DNA from: Deltaproteobacteria bacterium
Lineage (GTDB): Bacteria; Desulfobacterota; UBA8473
Assembly (NCBI GenBank): GCA_030621455.1
Contig: JAUXHQ010000021.1
Location: 1-12,268, forward strand
Direction of reading: 5' to 3'
DNA: 12,268 nucleotides
The translations under genes were made by a program, and so were the position numbers. How positions within the stretch are numbered: the first letter of the stretch is position 1; each line of letters starts with the position of its first letter. Below are positions 1 to 7,070 of the stretch, piece after piece. The notes beneath the pieces were generated by a model. The model was given only the letters and a program-made list of their open reading frames with translations, was not told the DNA's origin and made no database searches.

Positions 1-1
1 C

Positions 2-214
2 ATCATCCCGGAGGAAGACAGACCACTGTTGGAAAAGATGGGAGTTACTGGTAATTTTGGGTCTGGGACGAAGCTGGACGACATTGTGGAACATATATAC
101 CTTTTCCTCCTTTTCCACAGTCTTCAGGTTCGTGTCCATGCAAGTGTAAAGAGTAAGAGATTTACTCCAAAGCCCAGAATCCGGCCTGCGGGGTCGACAC
201 CTGGGAAGAGATGA
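2..214 (+). CDS. Cobalamin-binding mutase small subunit, C-terminal end (5' partial)
   Basis: The reading frame is open from the left edge and ends at TGA 212-214, giving 70 residues. It opens with IIPEEDRPLLEKMG, then FGSGTKLDDIVEHI. This closely matches the last helix-loop-helix of the B12-binding domain of methylmalonyl-CoA-mutase-type small subunits, which usually read GGIIPEED...MGV..IFGPGT...IVE.I. The homology ends near position 97. Family members normally stop within a few residues of that point, but here about 38 hydrophobic then basic residues follow that I do not recognise; a late frameshift or a lost stop is possible. The gene runs toward the minus-strand cluster. Its likely role is to carry adenosylcobalamin for a heteromeric acyl-CoA mutase. 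The large subunit at the other end of the window lacks such a domain and is a natural partner, which is inference. The family call is fairly firm; the true 3' end is uncertain. Confidence 0.7.
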   Translation: MIPEEDRPLLEKMGVTGNFGSGTKLDDIVEHIYLFLLFHSLQVRVHASVKSKRFTPKPRIRPAGSTPGKR

Positions 215-357
215 GAAGAACTCCAGCGGCAGCGGAGAACGAGCTCATATTCAAATCTATTGCAGAGCGATCGTAGGAAATCCTCACGTAGAACAAACAC
301 TCCATAATTTGATCACTGGGGACCTTTGAGACTGTATTTGAATTTCTTTTCGGTCAT
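162..357 (-). pseudogene. Possible tiny or frameshifted ORF downstream of the glycyl radical enzyme gene
   Basis: Seventeen bases after the glycyl radical enzyme stop there is an ATG (355-357) preceded by an excellent Shine-Dalgarno sequence (AAGGAGG, with ATGAG between it and the ATG). The frame encodes MTEKKFKYSLKGPQ and stops at TGA 313-315, only 14 residues. If one base of the CCCC run near 318-321 were removed, the frame would continue for about 50 more residues (PSDQIMECLFYVRISYDRSA and onward) to TAA 162-164. The product would be about 64 residues with a hydrophobic C-terminal half. I do not recognise either version; it shows none of the Cys spacing of the small subunits of benzylsuccinate-synthase-type enzymes. 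It could be a real short peptide, a decayed gene, or a site with a sequencing error. It overlaps the unusual tail of the convergent plus-strand gene. The rest of 215-374 holds nothing I can support, and I see no clear terminator there. Confidence 0.25.
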
Positions 358-374
358 CTCATCCTCCTTTCTTC

Positions 375-2771
375 TCACCCATCAAGCCTGTGTTCTGTCC
401 TGTTCATGACTTCATCTTGCATCATCCTCGGCAAATCGACGAAGTAGACGCTGTAACCAGCCAGTCTCACAACAAGATCAGCATACTCGGGTGGATTTTT
501 CCGGGCAGCCAACAGGGTCTCCTTGTCCGTCACGTTAAACTGGATATGAAAATGACCCAGATCAGCCCATGTCTTTATGTAAGAGGTGAACAATTCCTTG
601 TACTCCTCTCCCAGGTATCGAGGCGAGAACTTCTGATTGAGAAGTAGGGTATAGGTTGTCAAGGGGTCTATCTTTGAGGTGGATTTAAGTACCGCTGTGG
701 GACCTTTCTTGTCCGCCCCGCGCTCAGGCGACAAGGTGCCGTCTGCAAAGAGGTCCTTATCCCTTCTACCGTCCGGAGTAGCCCAGGTAAGCGCACTGTA
801 CCCAAAGTAATTGGCTCCCGCGCTCCCGTCGACCTGATAATAATTCCCCTTGGAGTTCTTCACCCGCTTCATCTCTGCTGCTGTACTAAATTGCACAACT
901 TTCGCCATTTCGTCAGCATAATCGTCATCATTACCGAACTTGGGGGCATTGAGGAACATCTGCCGCAACTTTTCTTTGCCCTCCCAGTTGTTCTTCAGTG
1001 CGTCGAGAAGCTCGGAGATACTTACCTTCTTTTCTTCGAAGACAAGCCTCTTCATGGCCGTCAGACCATCCGCTACATTGATGAGACCTATGGGCGCCAT
1101 TATCTTCTTGTCGAAATAGGACCACTTCCTGCAATCTTCCGCCCGTTCAATACAGCCATCAAGCAAAGAAGAAAGGAAGGGTCTGGGCAAATACTCCTCA
1201 TAAAGGACATCCGCCATATTGGCTATCTTGGCGAGTTTATCCATGAAGAATCTCACCTGTTCCAGGTATGCGTCCATCACATCGTCAACAGAAGTGAAAG
1301 CCAAGGGGTCAGGGGTGGAAATCCCTATCTGCCTTCCGCTGAATTTGTCAACACCCTGATTGAGGGCCAGTTCCAGGCACTTGGGACCCACCAGAACCCC
1401 GGATATGGCTCGATAGGTTATGTTCTTCCCGGGTATGGTCCATCTCATACATGATTCTATCCCATAGTTCCTGGCGTCCCCTATGGGTATCCCCTCGTTC
1501 ACTATCATCTGTATCGCCACCTTGTCATTGAAGAAAGGAGGATACCCTACACCGGTCTTCAGGAGGTCCACGGCGCTCATAAGGAGGTCCTTCGGTACAT
1601 TGTCATGGTACCTGAAGGCGATCTGCGGCTGTGTTCCCCTGATCACCTTCGATGCATCGAGAATTATATAGCTCATCTCATTTGTGGCATCCTCACCGTC
1701 CGGGGTGACCCCTCCAATGGTGAACGTTACATTGGGGTGGAAGCCCACATTGCCGCTTCCCATGAGTGGTGCTACGAGTTCTCCTCTTGAATTGAACTTC
1801 AGCCATAAGAACTCCAACAACTCCTGAGCCTCTTCCCTGGTAACCCTGCCCTCTTCCCTGTCTTTTTTGTATATCGGGTATAAGAGCTGGTCAAGCCTTA
1901 ACGCATAACCGTTCATATTGAGCTCATACACGCGGGAAACGAGCGTAATAAACCATATGAACTGTAATGCCTCGTGGAAGTTTGCGGGCGGACTTTCCGG
2001 CACACGGTCACATATTGCGGAGATATTCTCCAACTCTTCTCTTCTCTGTGGATCATTCTCATTATCCGCCATTTCCCGGGCCAATGAGGCAAATCTCTTC
2101 GCAAATGTAACGGCCGCCTTTAAGGATATGATTACCGCTTTAAGAAAATTCATCTTCTCATAATACTCTTTGTCCACCCGCGAACCGAGACTATTTAGTT
2201 TAATCTCCGCCTCCACTATCAATCCCTTTAGGCCTACTTCAAAGAGCTTTCCGAAGTTCGGCACCCCTGATTCATAATAATAACCCCAAAAGATGGGACC
2301 GCTGAACTTCCAGTATGGTTTTACGTCCTCAGGAACCAGGTCGCGTTCCTTTCCCTGGACCGATATATTCCGCCAATATCTGTAAATCTCGTGAAGTTCT
2401 TCCCTGTCTGCATCATCGAGCATACCTTTATAGGATCGATCAATCTGCTTGTCCAGCCACCTCCAGTAATATTCCGGATACGGAACAAGAGCATCGGGCG
2501 TGGAGGCCGTATTTCCCACTATACGTTCTCTGTTCCCTATGTATATCTTCACGTTTTCCAGGATCTTGGCGAGAGCCATAGCCCTTCTTAATACTATGGG
2601 CAACCCTTCTGTCTCCTTGTAGGATTGGGTCAGAAGACGGGCCCTGTCAAGGCATATCCTCACCCCAGGGGCATAGGGACTCTCTATCTCAGTGGGGTCG
2701 AACCCCCTCTGAATTGATCTGAATCCCTTTACTGCTATTTCCTTCTTCAGTTCCAACGTTGTTGAACTCAT
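375..2771 (-). CDS. Glycyl radical enzyme (pyruvate formate-lyase superfamily), substrate unknown
   Basis: This is a 798-residue protein with the full layout of the PFL-like glycyl radical family: a PFL domain to about residue 650 and a C-terminal glycine-radical domain. The glycyl loop reads VVRLAGYSVYFVDLP, putting the radical on Gly772. It is preceded by the conserved SPERGADKKGPTAV block (about 681-694) and GHFHIQFNV (about 739-747). The thiyl-radical Cys is Cys441 in YGIESCMRW. There is no Glu two residues after the Cys, the hallmark (C-x-E) of glycerol, diol and choline-type eliminases and of arylacetate decarboxylases, nor the Cys-Cys pair of true PFL. A Cys-Met start to the loop, with Arg454 thirteen residues on, is loosely like fumarate-adding X-succinate synthases, but I cannot assign it there. 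It needs a radical-SAM activase, which is absent from the window. The start at 2771 is chosen because GGGAGGAGGA lies 4 nt upstream. It is the last large gene of the cluster, 74 nt after an acyl-CoA dehydrogenase. Confidence 0.93.
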   Translation of the reverse strand: MSSTTLELKKEIAVKGFRSIQRGFDPTEIESPYAPGVRICLDRARLLTQSYKETEGLPIVLRRAMALAKILENVKIYIGNRERIVGNTASTPDALVPYPEYYWRWLDKQIDRSYKGMLDDADREELHEIYRYWRNISVQGKERDLVPEDVKPYWKFSGPIFWGYYYESGVPNFGKLFEVGLKGLIVEAEIKLNSLGSRVDKEYYEKMNFLKAVIISLKAAVTFAKRFASLAREMADNENDPQRREELENISAICDRVPESPPANFHEALQFIWFITLVSRVYELNMNGYALRLDQLLYPIYKKDREEGRVTREEAQELLEFLWLKFNSRGELVAPLMGSGNVGFHPNVTFTIGGVTPDGEDATNEMSYIILDASKVIRGTQPQIAFRYHDNVPKDLLMSAVDLLKTGVGYPPFFNDKVAIQMIVNEGIPIGDARNYGIESCMRWTIPGKNITYRAISGVLVGPKCLELALNQGVDKFSGRQIGISTPDPLAFTSVDDVMDAYLEQVRFFMDKLAKIANMADVLYEEYLPRPFLSSLLDGCIERAEDCRKWSYFDKKIMAPIGLINVADGLTAMKRLVFEEKKVSISELLDALKNNWEGKEKLRQMFLNAPKFGNDDDYADEMAKVVQFSTAAEMKRVKNSKGNYYQVDGSAGANYFGYSALTWATPDGRRDKDLFADGTLSPERGADKKGPTAVLKSTSKIDPLTTYTLLLNQKFSPRYLGEEYKELFTSYIKTWADLGHFHIQFNVTDKETLLAARKNPPEYADLVVRLAGYSVYFVDLPRMMQDEVMNRTEHRLDG

Positions 2772-2775
2772 GATA

Positions 2776-2785
2776 TCCTCCTCCC
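2776..2785 (-). promoter_or_regulatory. Ribosome binding site deciding the glycyl radical enzyme start
   Basis: The minus strand reads GGGAGGAGGA, then GATA-type spacing of 4 nt, then ATG at 2769-2771. The frame remains open for another 20 codons upstream, to 2831, but that stretch has no comparable site and would place this purine block inside the gene. The ATG at 2771 is therefore preferred. Confidence 0.75.
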
Positions 2786-2845
2786 TCTTTCCTGGCCCTG
2801 CCGATCTTTGTTGAGAGCCAATCGCGGGCAAAGGTTATTTTTAAG

Positions 2846-3985
2846 TCAGAGTCCGAGTTCCCTGCCTATAATCGTTCTCTGTATCTCAGAAGTCCCCTCA
2901 AATATCTCAAAGACCCTGGCATCCCTGAAATATCTCTGTAACGGGTATTCCATCATGTAACCATACCCGCCATGTACCTGCAAGGCCTTGTATGCTATGC
3001 GATTCACCATTTCAGATGCGTACAGTTTGGCTATTGAGGCCTCCTTGTTGCATCGCATACCCCGATCATCCATCCATGCAGCCTTATACGCCATGAGAGT
3101 GGCCAGTTCTATCTCCACAGCCATATCTGCCAACATAAACTGGATCCCCTGAAATTTGCCGATCGGTTTTCCAAATTGTACCCTCTCCCGGGCGTAGCGA
3201 ACAGCGTCATCGAATGCGGCTTTGGCGAGGCCCACTGCCATGGCTGCGACCGATATCCGATTTCTCTCCACAGATCGCATGAGGTTATAAACACCCCTGT
3301 CCTCCTCACCGAGCAAGCTGAAGCGCTCAACCCTGCATCCCTCAAGTATAACCTCATACGTGCCAAGACCGTGGAGCCCCAGCTTCCCCATATTCCTGCC
3401 CACAGTGAGACCGCGGGTCCCCCTCTCAACCACGAAGATACTGATCCCCTTTATGCCCTTGTTTCTATCCGTAACCGCGGTTACAAAGAACAGATCTGCG
3501 ATCCCAGCGTTTGTACAGAACATCTTCGTGCCATTGATAAGGTACCCGCTGTCCTCTTTCTCTGCTGAGGTCCGGACAGACGCAACATCAGAACCGGCGC
3601 CGGGCTCGGTCATGCCGATTGCCCCTATCTTATCCCCTCTAATGCTCGGCACAAGGTAGGCCTGTTTCTGATCCTCTGTTCCGAAGAGGGCGACCGGGCC
3701 GGCCACACCATTTATCTGGACAACCGTAGCGCCGGCCACGGCTGGAGATACACGAGTCAATTCTTCGAGAAAGATGCAGAGACTTACCACGTCTCCACCA
3801 GAGCCCCCATACTTCTCTGGATAGGGTATGCCTAAGAACCCCAATTCCCCCATCCTCTTGAGCACCTCAACCGGAAATTCCTCTCTTTGCTCAAGTTCAT
3901 CCACCATGGGTGCAATCTCCTTGTCGGCAAACCGAGAAGATGTTCTTCTGAAGAGTTCTTGCTCTTCGGTAAATTCAAAGTCCAT
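2846..3985 (-). CDS. Acyl-CoA dehydrogenase A
   Basis: A 379-residue FAD enzyme of the short/medium-chain acyl-CoA dehydrogenase family. It removes alpha and beta hydrogens from an acyl-CoA and passes electrons to an electron-transfer flavoprotein. The N-terminal helical domain, the middle beta domain with TEPGAGSD (about 127-134), and the C-terminal helical domain with RERVQFGKPI (266-275) are all present. Glu363 in FEGTSEIQ is at the usual catalytic-base position. The length is typical. The start is ATG 3985 with AGGAGG 5 nt upstream; a TTG one codon earlier is less likely and gives a needless second Met. It lies 16 nt after the crotonase and 74 nt before the glycyl radical enzyme. It is about 82% identical, without gaps, to dehydrogenase B at 9295-10434, so the two arose by duplication. 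Substrate is not readable from sequence; a branched or cyclic acyl-CoA is a guess. Confidence 0.95.
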   Translation of the reverse strand: MDFEFTEEQELFRRTSSRFADKEIAPMVDELEQREEFPVEVLKRMGELGFLGIPYPEKYGGSGGDVVSLCIFLEELTRVSPAVAGATVVQINGVAGPVALFGTEDQKQAYLVPSIRGDKIGAIGMTEPGAGSDVASVRTSAEKEDSGYLINGTKMFCTNAGIADLFFVTAVTDRNKGIKGISIFVVERGTRGLTVGRNMGKLGLHGLGTYEVILEGCRVERFSLLGEEDRGVYNLMRSVERNRISVAAMAVGLAKAAFDDAVRYARERVQFGKPIGKFQGIQFMLADMAVEIELATLMAYKAAWMDDRGMRCNKEASIAKLYASEMVNRIAYKALQVHGGYGYMMEYPLQRYFRDARVFEIFEGTSEIQRTIIGRELGL

Positions 3986-4001
3986 CAAAACCTCCTAGTC
4001 C

Positions 4002-4778
4002 CTATTTCCCCTTGAATTTCGGTCTTCTCTTCTCCAGGAATGCAGCCACCCCTTCCCTGTGGTCTTCAGTATCACAGAGTTTCATCTGGACCGCCACCAT
4101 ATGATCGAGGGTCCCTCTCAAATCCGAATCGAGGCTTCTATTTATGGCAGATTTCGCCTTTCCGATGGCCAAGAGAGGTCCTGCGGCCAGTTTTTTTGCC
4201 AGTTTTTTTGCCTCGTCCAACAGGCTTTCAAGCGGCACCACCCTGTTAACCATGCCTATCCTCTCCGCTTCATCGGCATCTATGATATCACCGGTAAAGA
4301 TGAACTCTTTTGCCCTGCCCGGACCGATTAGCCTCGGCAAGAGGTAGATGCCCACCATTCCAGGTATTAACCCGATCTTTATGAAAAGCTCACCGAACTT
4401 CGCTTCCTCCGCCGCGATCCTTATGTCACACGCTATGGCAAGTTCACATCCCCCGGCCGTAGCAAAACCGTTTACTGCCGCAATGACCGGCTTTTCCAGG
4501 TTCATGATGCTCGTAACCACTTCCTGGGCAGAGGGGCACCCTACCTTTACAAAGGAGCTATCCGCCTGAACACAGCTCAGGTCAGCCCCCGAACAAAACG
4601 AGTCGCCGGCCCCGGTTACTATAACGGCCCTTACGCTATCATCTTCCCCAAAGCCATCAACAATCTCTTTGAGGCCCTTTATCATCTCCATACTCAAGGC
4701 ATTCTTTACCTCCGGCCGATTTAAAGTCACTGTTGCCACACCATCCAGTTTCTCAATAAGGATATCCTTATCTCCCAT
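4002..4778 (-). CDS. Crotonase-family enoyl-CoA hydratase/isomerase
   Basis: A 258-residue crotonase-fold protein. It starts with an IEKLDGVATVTLNRPEVKNA core, has the oxyanion-hole segment CSGADL (62-67), and the second oxyanion and catalytic block AGGCELAIACD (108-118). Glu112 matches the first catalytic Glu of rat mitochondrial crotonase (Glu144). The second (Glu164) would fall at residue 132 in FGELFIKIGLIPG, but is Phe. The LPRL.G block that follows resembles PaaG-type isomerases, although their Asp after 'IP' is Gly here. A simple hydratase role is therefore doubtful; isomerase, hydrolase or C-C lyase activity is possible. The start is ATG 4778 with GGAGGT 5 nt upstream. The frame is open to 4943, but those 55 extra codons do not look like a crotonase. 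The gene sits 232 nt after dehydrogenase C and 16 nt before dehydrogenase A. Confidence 0.9.
   Translation of the reverse strand: MGDKDILIEKLDGVATVTLNRPEVKNALSMEMIKGLKEIVDGFGEDDSVRAVIVTGAGDSFCSGADLSCVQADSSFVKVGCPSAQEVVTSIMNLEKPVIAAVNGFATAGGCELAIACDIRIAAEEAKFGELFIKIGLIPGMVGIYLLPRLIGPGRAKEFIFTGDIIDADEAERIGMVNRVVPLESLLDEAKKLAKKLAAGPLLAIGKAKSAINRSLDSDLRGTLDHMVAVQMKLCDTEDHREGVAAFLEKRRPKFKGK
4187..4210 (-). repeat. 12-bp tandem repeat with A7 runs inside the crotonase gene
   Basis: Two exact adjacent copies of a 12-bp unit (plus strand ccagtttttttg) encode the AKKLAKKLA helix at residues 190-198. Each copy carries seven A residues in the sense strand, in frame as AAA AAA. It is visible directly; slippage there is only a possibility. 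Confidence 0.85.
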
Positions 4779-4783
4779 CCAGC

Positions 4784-4789
4784 ACCTCC
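4784..4789 (-). promoter_or_regulatory. Ribosome binding site deciding the crotonase start
   Basis: GGAGGT on the minus strand ends 5 nt before ATG 4776-4778. It supports the short crotonase start over the longer open frame reaching 4943. Confidence 0.7.
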
Positions 4790-4941
4790 AGTAGTTAGTT
4801 TCCATCCAGAAATGGCCCTTTTTCCCCTGAGCTGCGTTCTCCTCTGGTTTCCGCCTGCGACGTAAGATCATGTACGCCTCGGCACAAACCATTGTGCGGC
4901 CTTGCTCAGAGAAAAAATTGCTCATTTCTGAATTGGAAACC

Positions 4942-4990
4942 AACTCGTGCCCATTTTCTCAAGAAGTCCATTTATGGATGGGCACTAGTT
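4942..4990. repeat. Imperfect 13-bp inverted repeat in a 232-nt gap
   Basis: The arms AACTCGTGCCCAT (4942-4954) and ATGGGCACTAGTT (4978-4990) are complementary at 12 of 13 positions, around a 23-nt loop that itself contains CCATTTATGG. It begins 20 nt after the dehydrogenase C stop codon. There is no T-run after the stem in the direction of transcription, so it does not look like a simple intrinsic terminator. An mRNA-processing or stabilising hairpin, an attenuator, or a protein-binding palindrome are all possible. The remainder of the gap (4790-4941) holds no gene or promoter I can support. Confidence 0.6.
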
Positions 4991-5010
4991 AGCGTCCATT
5001 TGGTCTAAGC

Positions 5011-6153
5011 TCACTCTTCCAGAATGATCCTGGCGATTGCCACCTGTTGTATCTGTGTGGTACCCTCAAGGATTTGAAGACACTTCGCATCCCTCATCAT
5101 CCTCTCCACCGGGTAATCTCTCATGTAACCGGAGGCCCCCAAGATCTGTACGGCATCAGTAGTAACCTTCATACATATCCCGGTAGCCAGGTATTTGGCC
5201 ATGCAGGCCAGTTTCATCCCTTCCTTGCCGCCATCTTCTGCAACGCTGGCAGCCTTATATGTCAGCTGCCTTGCAGCCTCCAGTTGAGATGCCAGGTCAG
5301 CGAAGATGAATTGTATCCCCTGGAATTGAGCGATGGGCCTGCCAAATTGAATACGCTCTTTTGAAAAATTGATGGCATAATCAAGGGCGCCCTGGGCTAG
5401 CCCTACAGCGCTCGCCGCCACTATTATCCTCCCTTTATGCAAAAACTCCAGGATAATGGTTAACCCCTTACCCTCTTCTCTCCCCAACAGGTTTTCCTCA
5501 GGTATTGGGCAGTCCTCGAACACAACATCGCAGCTCTGGAATGCCCTGCCACCCATCATCTTCTCTTTTCTGCTGATGTGAAAGCCTTGGGTCCCTTTTT
5601 CCACGACAAAGGCACTTATCCCTCTTATACCTGCCTTGGGGTCGGTCTTTGCGTATACCATCAGTATGTCCGCACTATCGGCATTGCTGATAAAACACTT
5701 GGTGCCATTCAAGACATAATTGTTTCCCTGGAGGACAGCTCTGGTTTGCATGGATGCCACATCAGAACCCGCATCAGGTTCTGTAAGGACAAAGGCAAAA
5801 AACTCACCGGCCAAGAGCCTGGAGAGATACTCTCTCTTCTGTTCAGGGGTCCCTCCTGTCATGAAACAATCCAGTGCCCCCGAATGGCTCGTCAAAAAAG
5901 GCAGAGCCGTAAGGCCAACCTTTGACAACTCCTCCACCACCAAGCAGTAAGTCAGGAGATCAACACCCAGTCCACCATACTCTTCAGGAAACGGCAAGGC
6001 AAGGACCTTATGTTCGAGGAGAATTTCCAGGATATCCCTTGGAAATTCCTCCTTCTCATCGATTTCTCCTGCCCTGGGTGCGATCTTCTCAACAGCTAAC
6101 TTACGCATGGTCTTTTGGAGCATCTCTTGCTCGTCGGTAAGCCTGTACAGCAT
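5011..6153 (-). CDS. Acyl-CoA dehydrogenase C
   Basis: A 380-residue acyl-CoA dehydrogenase with the standard three-domain layout. TEPDAGSD (124-131) marks the FAD/substrate loop, KERIQFGRPI (265-274) the C-terminal domain, and Glu363 in ILEGTTQIQ is at the catalytic-base position. It is clearly more distant from dehydrogenases A and B than they are from each other (different N-terminus, and RKEKMMGGRAFQSCDVVFED in place of their GLHGLGTYEV segment), so it probably acts at a different step. The start is ATG 6153; GGGAGG lies 9 nt upstream, and a nearer ATG at 6157-6159 is out of frame. It follows the hotdog hydratase by 17 nt, implying co-translation of hydratase and dehydrogenase. The enzyme is expected to be cytosolic and ETF-linked. 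Substrate unknown. Confidence 0.95.
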   Translation of the reverse strand: MLYRLTDEQEMLQKTMRKLAVEKIAPRAGEIDEKEEFPRDILEILLEHKVLALPFPEEYGGLGVDLLTYCLVVEELSKVGLTALPFLTSHSGALDCFMTGGTPEQKREYLSRLLAGEFFAFVLTEPDAGSDVASMQTRAVLQGNNYVLNGTKCFISNADSADILMVYAKTDPKAGIRGISAFVVEKGTQGFHISRKEKMMGGRAFQSCDVVFEDCPIPEENLLGREEGKGLTIILEFLHKGRIIVAASAVGLAQGALDYAINFSKERIQFGRPIAQFQGIQFIFADLASQLEAARQLTYKAASVAEDGGKEGMKLACMAKYLATGICMKVTTDAVQILGASGYMRDYPVERMMRDAKCLQILEGTTQIQQVAIARIILEE

Positions 6154-6170
6154 AGCATCAACCCTCCCAG

Positions 6171-6611
6171 CTAGCCGACCTTTGAGGGAAGAACCGCCGT
6201 GGCTCTTCCTATGATGGCCTTCTCACCCTTCTGGTTTTCCGATGTCAACTCACAATCAACATAGTTCAAACCATCCTTGGTGTATTTCTCCTTTACCTTA
6301 CCCTTTATTGTGAATTCTTCCCCGGGCCTTACCATATTGACAAACCTTGCCCAGATCTTTTTGAGGCTCATCGGATCCGGAAGCCAGTCGGTCATCAGCT
6401 GTGTTATGAAGGCAAAACTCAGAAGCCCATGAGCGATTATACCTCCCAATCCCGCCTTCTTCCCAAATTCTTCGTCCACGTGGATAGGGTTGTAATCCCC
6501 AGAGGCATCAGCATAATCGAGGATTTGCCCTGATGTGATCGTCTTCTTCAGGGCAGGGATCTCATCGCCTACATTAACATCCTCGTAGTATATATCTTTC
6601 AATAAAATCAC
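6171..6611 (-). CDS. MaoC-type hotdog dehydratase/hydratase, catalytic half
   Basis: A small (about 143-146 residues) single hotdog-fold protein of the MaoC/(R)-specific enoyl-CoA hydratase family. The hydratase-2 motif is intact: YADASGDYNPIHVD, with Asp39 and His44 (GTG start numbering) as the catalytic pair, followed by GGIIAHG (56-62). It should hydrate a 2-enoyl-CoA, or dehydrate the 3-hydroxyacyl-CoA. The upstream neighbour, 10 nt away, is a second hotdog protein that lacks the His, so the two probably form a heterodimer. Two starts are possible: GTG 6611 as given, or TTG 6602, which has GGTGAT 4 nt upstream inside a GGGGGTGAT block and may be the better ribosome site. The difference is three residues. 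Confidence 0.9.
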   Translation of the reverse strand: MILLKDIYYEDVNVGDEIPALKKTITSGQILDYADASGDYNPIHVDEEFGKKAGLGGIIAHGLLSFAFITQLMTDWLPDPMSLKKIWARFVNMVRPGEEFTIKGKVKEKYTKDGLNYVDCELTSENQKGEKAIIGRATAVLPSKVG

Positions 6612-6621
6612 CCCCGTTTTC

Positions 6622-7047
6622 TTATCTCTCTATCAACTTAATCTTGCCTTTGAGGACAATGTCCCCATCTTCATCTTTAGTGATACCCTCCACCACTGCA
6701 AAACTTAACCCCTTCTTCTCGTAAACATCTACTATCTTATAGTATGTGGACAACAGCGTGAGGGGTCTTATGGGTTTAAGAAACTCATACTCTTGTTCTG
6801 CATGCAGAGCCCGTGCCCTGTCTATCTTGCACACCTCCACTACGCTCCATATGGGTGTGCCGACAAAATAAGCGTTTGCCATGGCAGGCGGTACTATGGT
6901 CCCTCCGTATTTGGAGTCCCTGGCAAACTCTTGATTAATGTAAAGAGGGTTATGGTCTCCTGTCGCATCTACAAACTGTCTTATCTTTCTCCCCCATGTA
7001 ACATATGAAAATGGCCCGATCTCCTTTCCAACGGCGTTTTTGTCCAC
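6622..7047 (-). CDS. MaoC-like hotdog protein, probable non-catalytic partner half
   Basis: A 141-residue hotdog-fold protein resembling the N-terminal MaoC (FAS1-dehydratase-like) domain. The motif region reads FVDATGDHNPLYINQEFA: Asp31 is kept, but the position of the catalytic His (residue 36) is Tyr. The GGTIVPPAMA segment (about 48-57) replaces the usual GG.IAHG loop, as in substrate-binding halves of two-part dehydratases such as mycobacterial HadA or ChsH-type complexes. I therefore infer that it pairs with the next gene, 10 nt away, which has the complete Asp/His pair. The start is GTG 7047 with AGGAGG and an 8-nt spacer. It is preceded by a 110-nt gap with a perfect 12-bp hairpin and a candidate promoter, so the pair could be the head of a sub-operon. 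Confidence 0.88.
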   Translation of the reverse strand: MDKNAVGKEIGPFSYVTWGRKIRQFVDATGDHNPLYINQEFARDSKYGGTIVPPAMANAYFVGTPIWSVVEVCKIDRARALHAEQEYEFLKPIRPLTLLSTYYKIVDVYEKKGLSFAVVEGITKDEDGDIVLKGKIKLIER

Positions 7048-7070
7048 GCGTTAAGCCTCCTTTTGACGAA

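Noticed and set aside
215..374. Intrinsic terminator between the convergent genes
   Set aside because: No GC-rich stem followed by a T-run was found on either strand. The nearest hairpin (GAGTAA / TTACTC at 151-167) has 6 AT-rich pairs.
891..1454. 187-codon plus-strand open frame
   Set aside because: It lies wholly inside the glycyl radical enzyme gene on the other strand, has no ribosome site, and its translation resembles no protein family. It is a shadow frame.
375..2771. Assignment as alkylsuccinate or benzylsuccinate synthase alpha subunit
   Set aside because: Only the Cys-Met pair and gene context hint at this. The rest of the loop differs, no small subunits or activase are present, and the adjacent mutase lacks the carboxylate-binding Arg expected in that pathway.
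2772..2831. N-terminal extension of the glycyl radical enzyme
   Set aside because: The strong ribosome site at 2776-2785 would fall inside the coding region, and the added residues look like translated leader sequence.
4779..4943. N-terminal extension of the crotonase
   Set aside because: The extra 55 codons do not resemble any crotonase N-terminus, contain no ribosome site at their start, and bypass the excellent site before ATG 4778.
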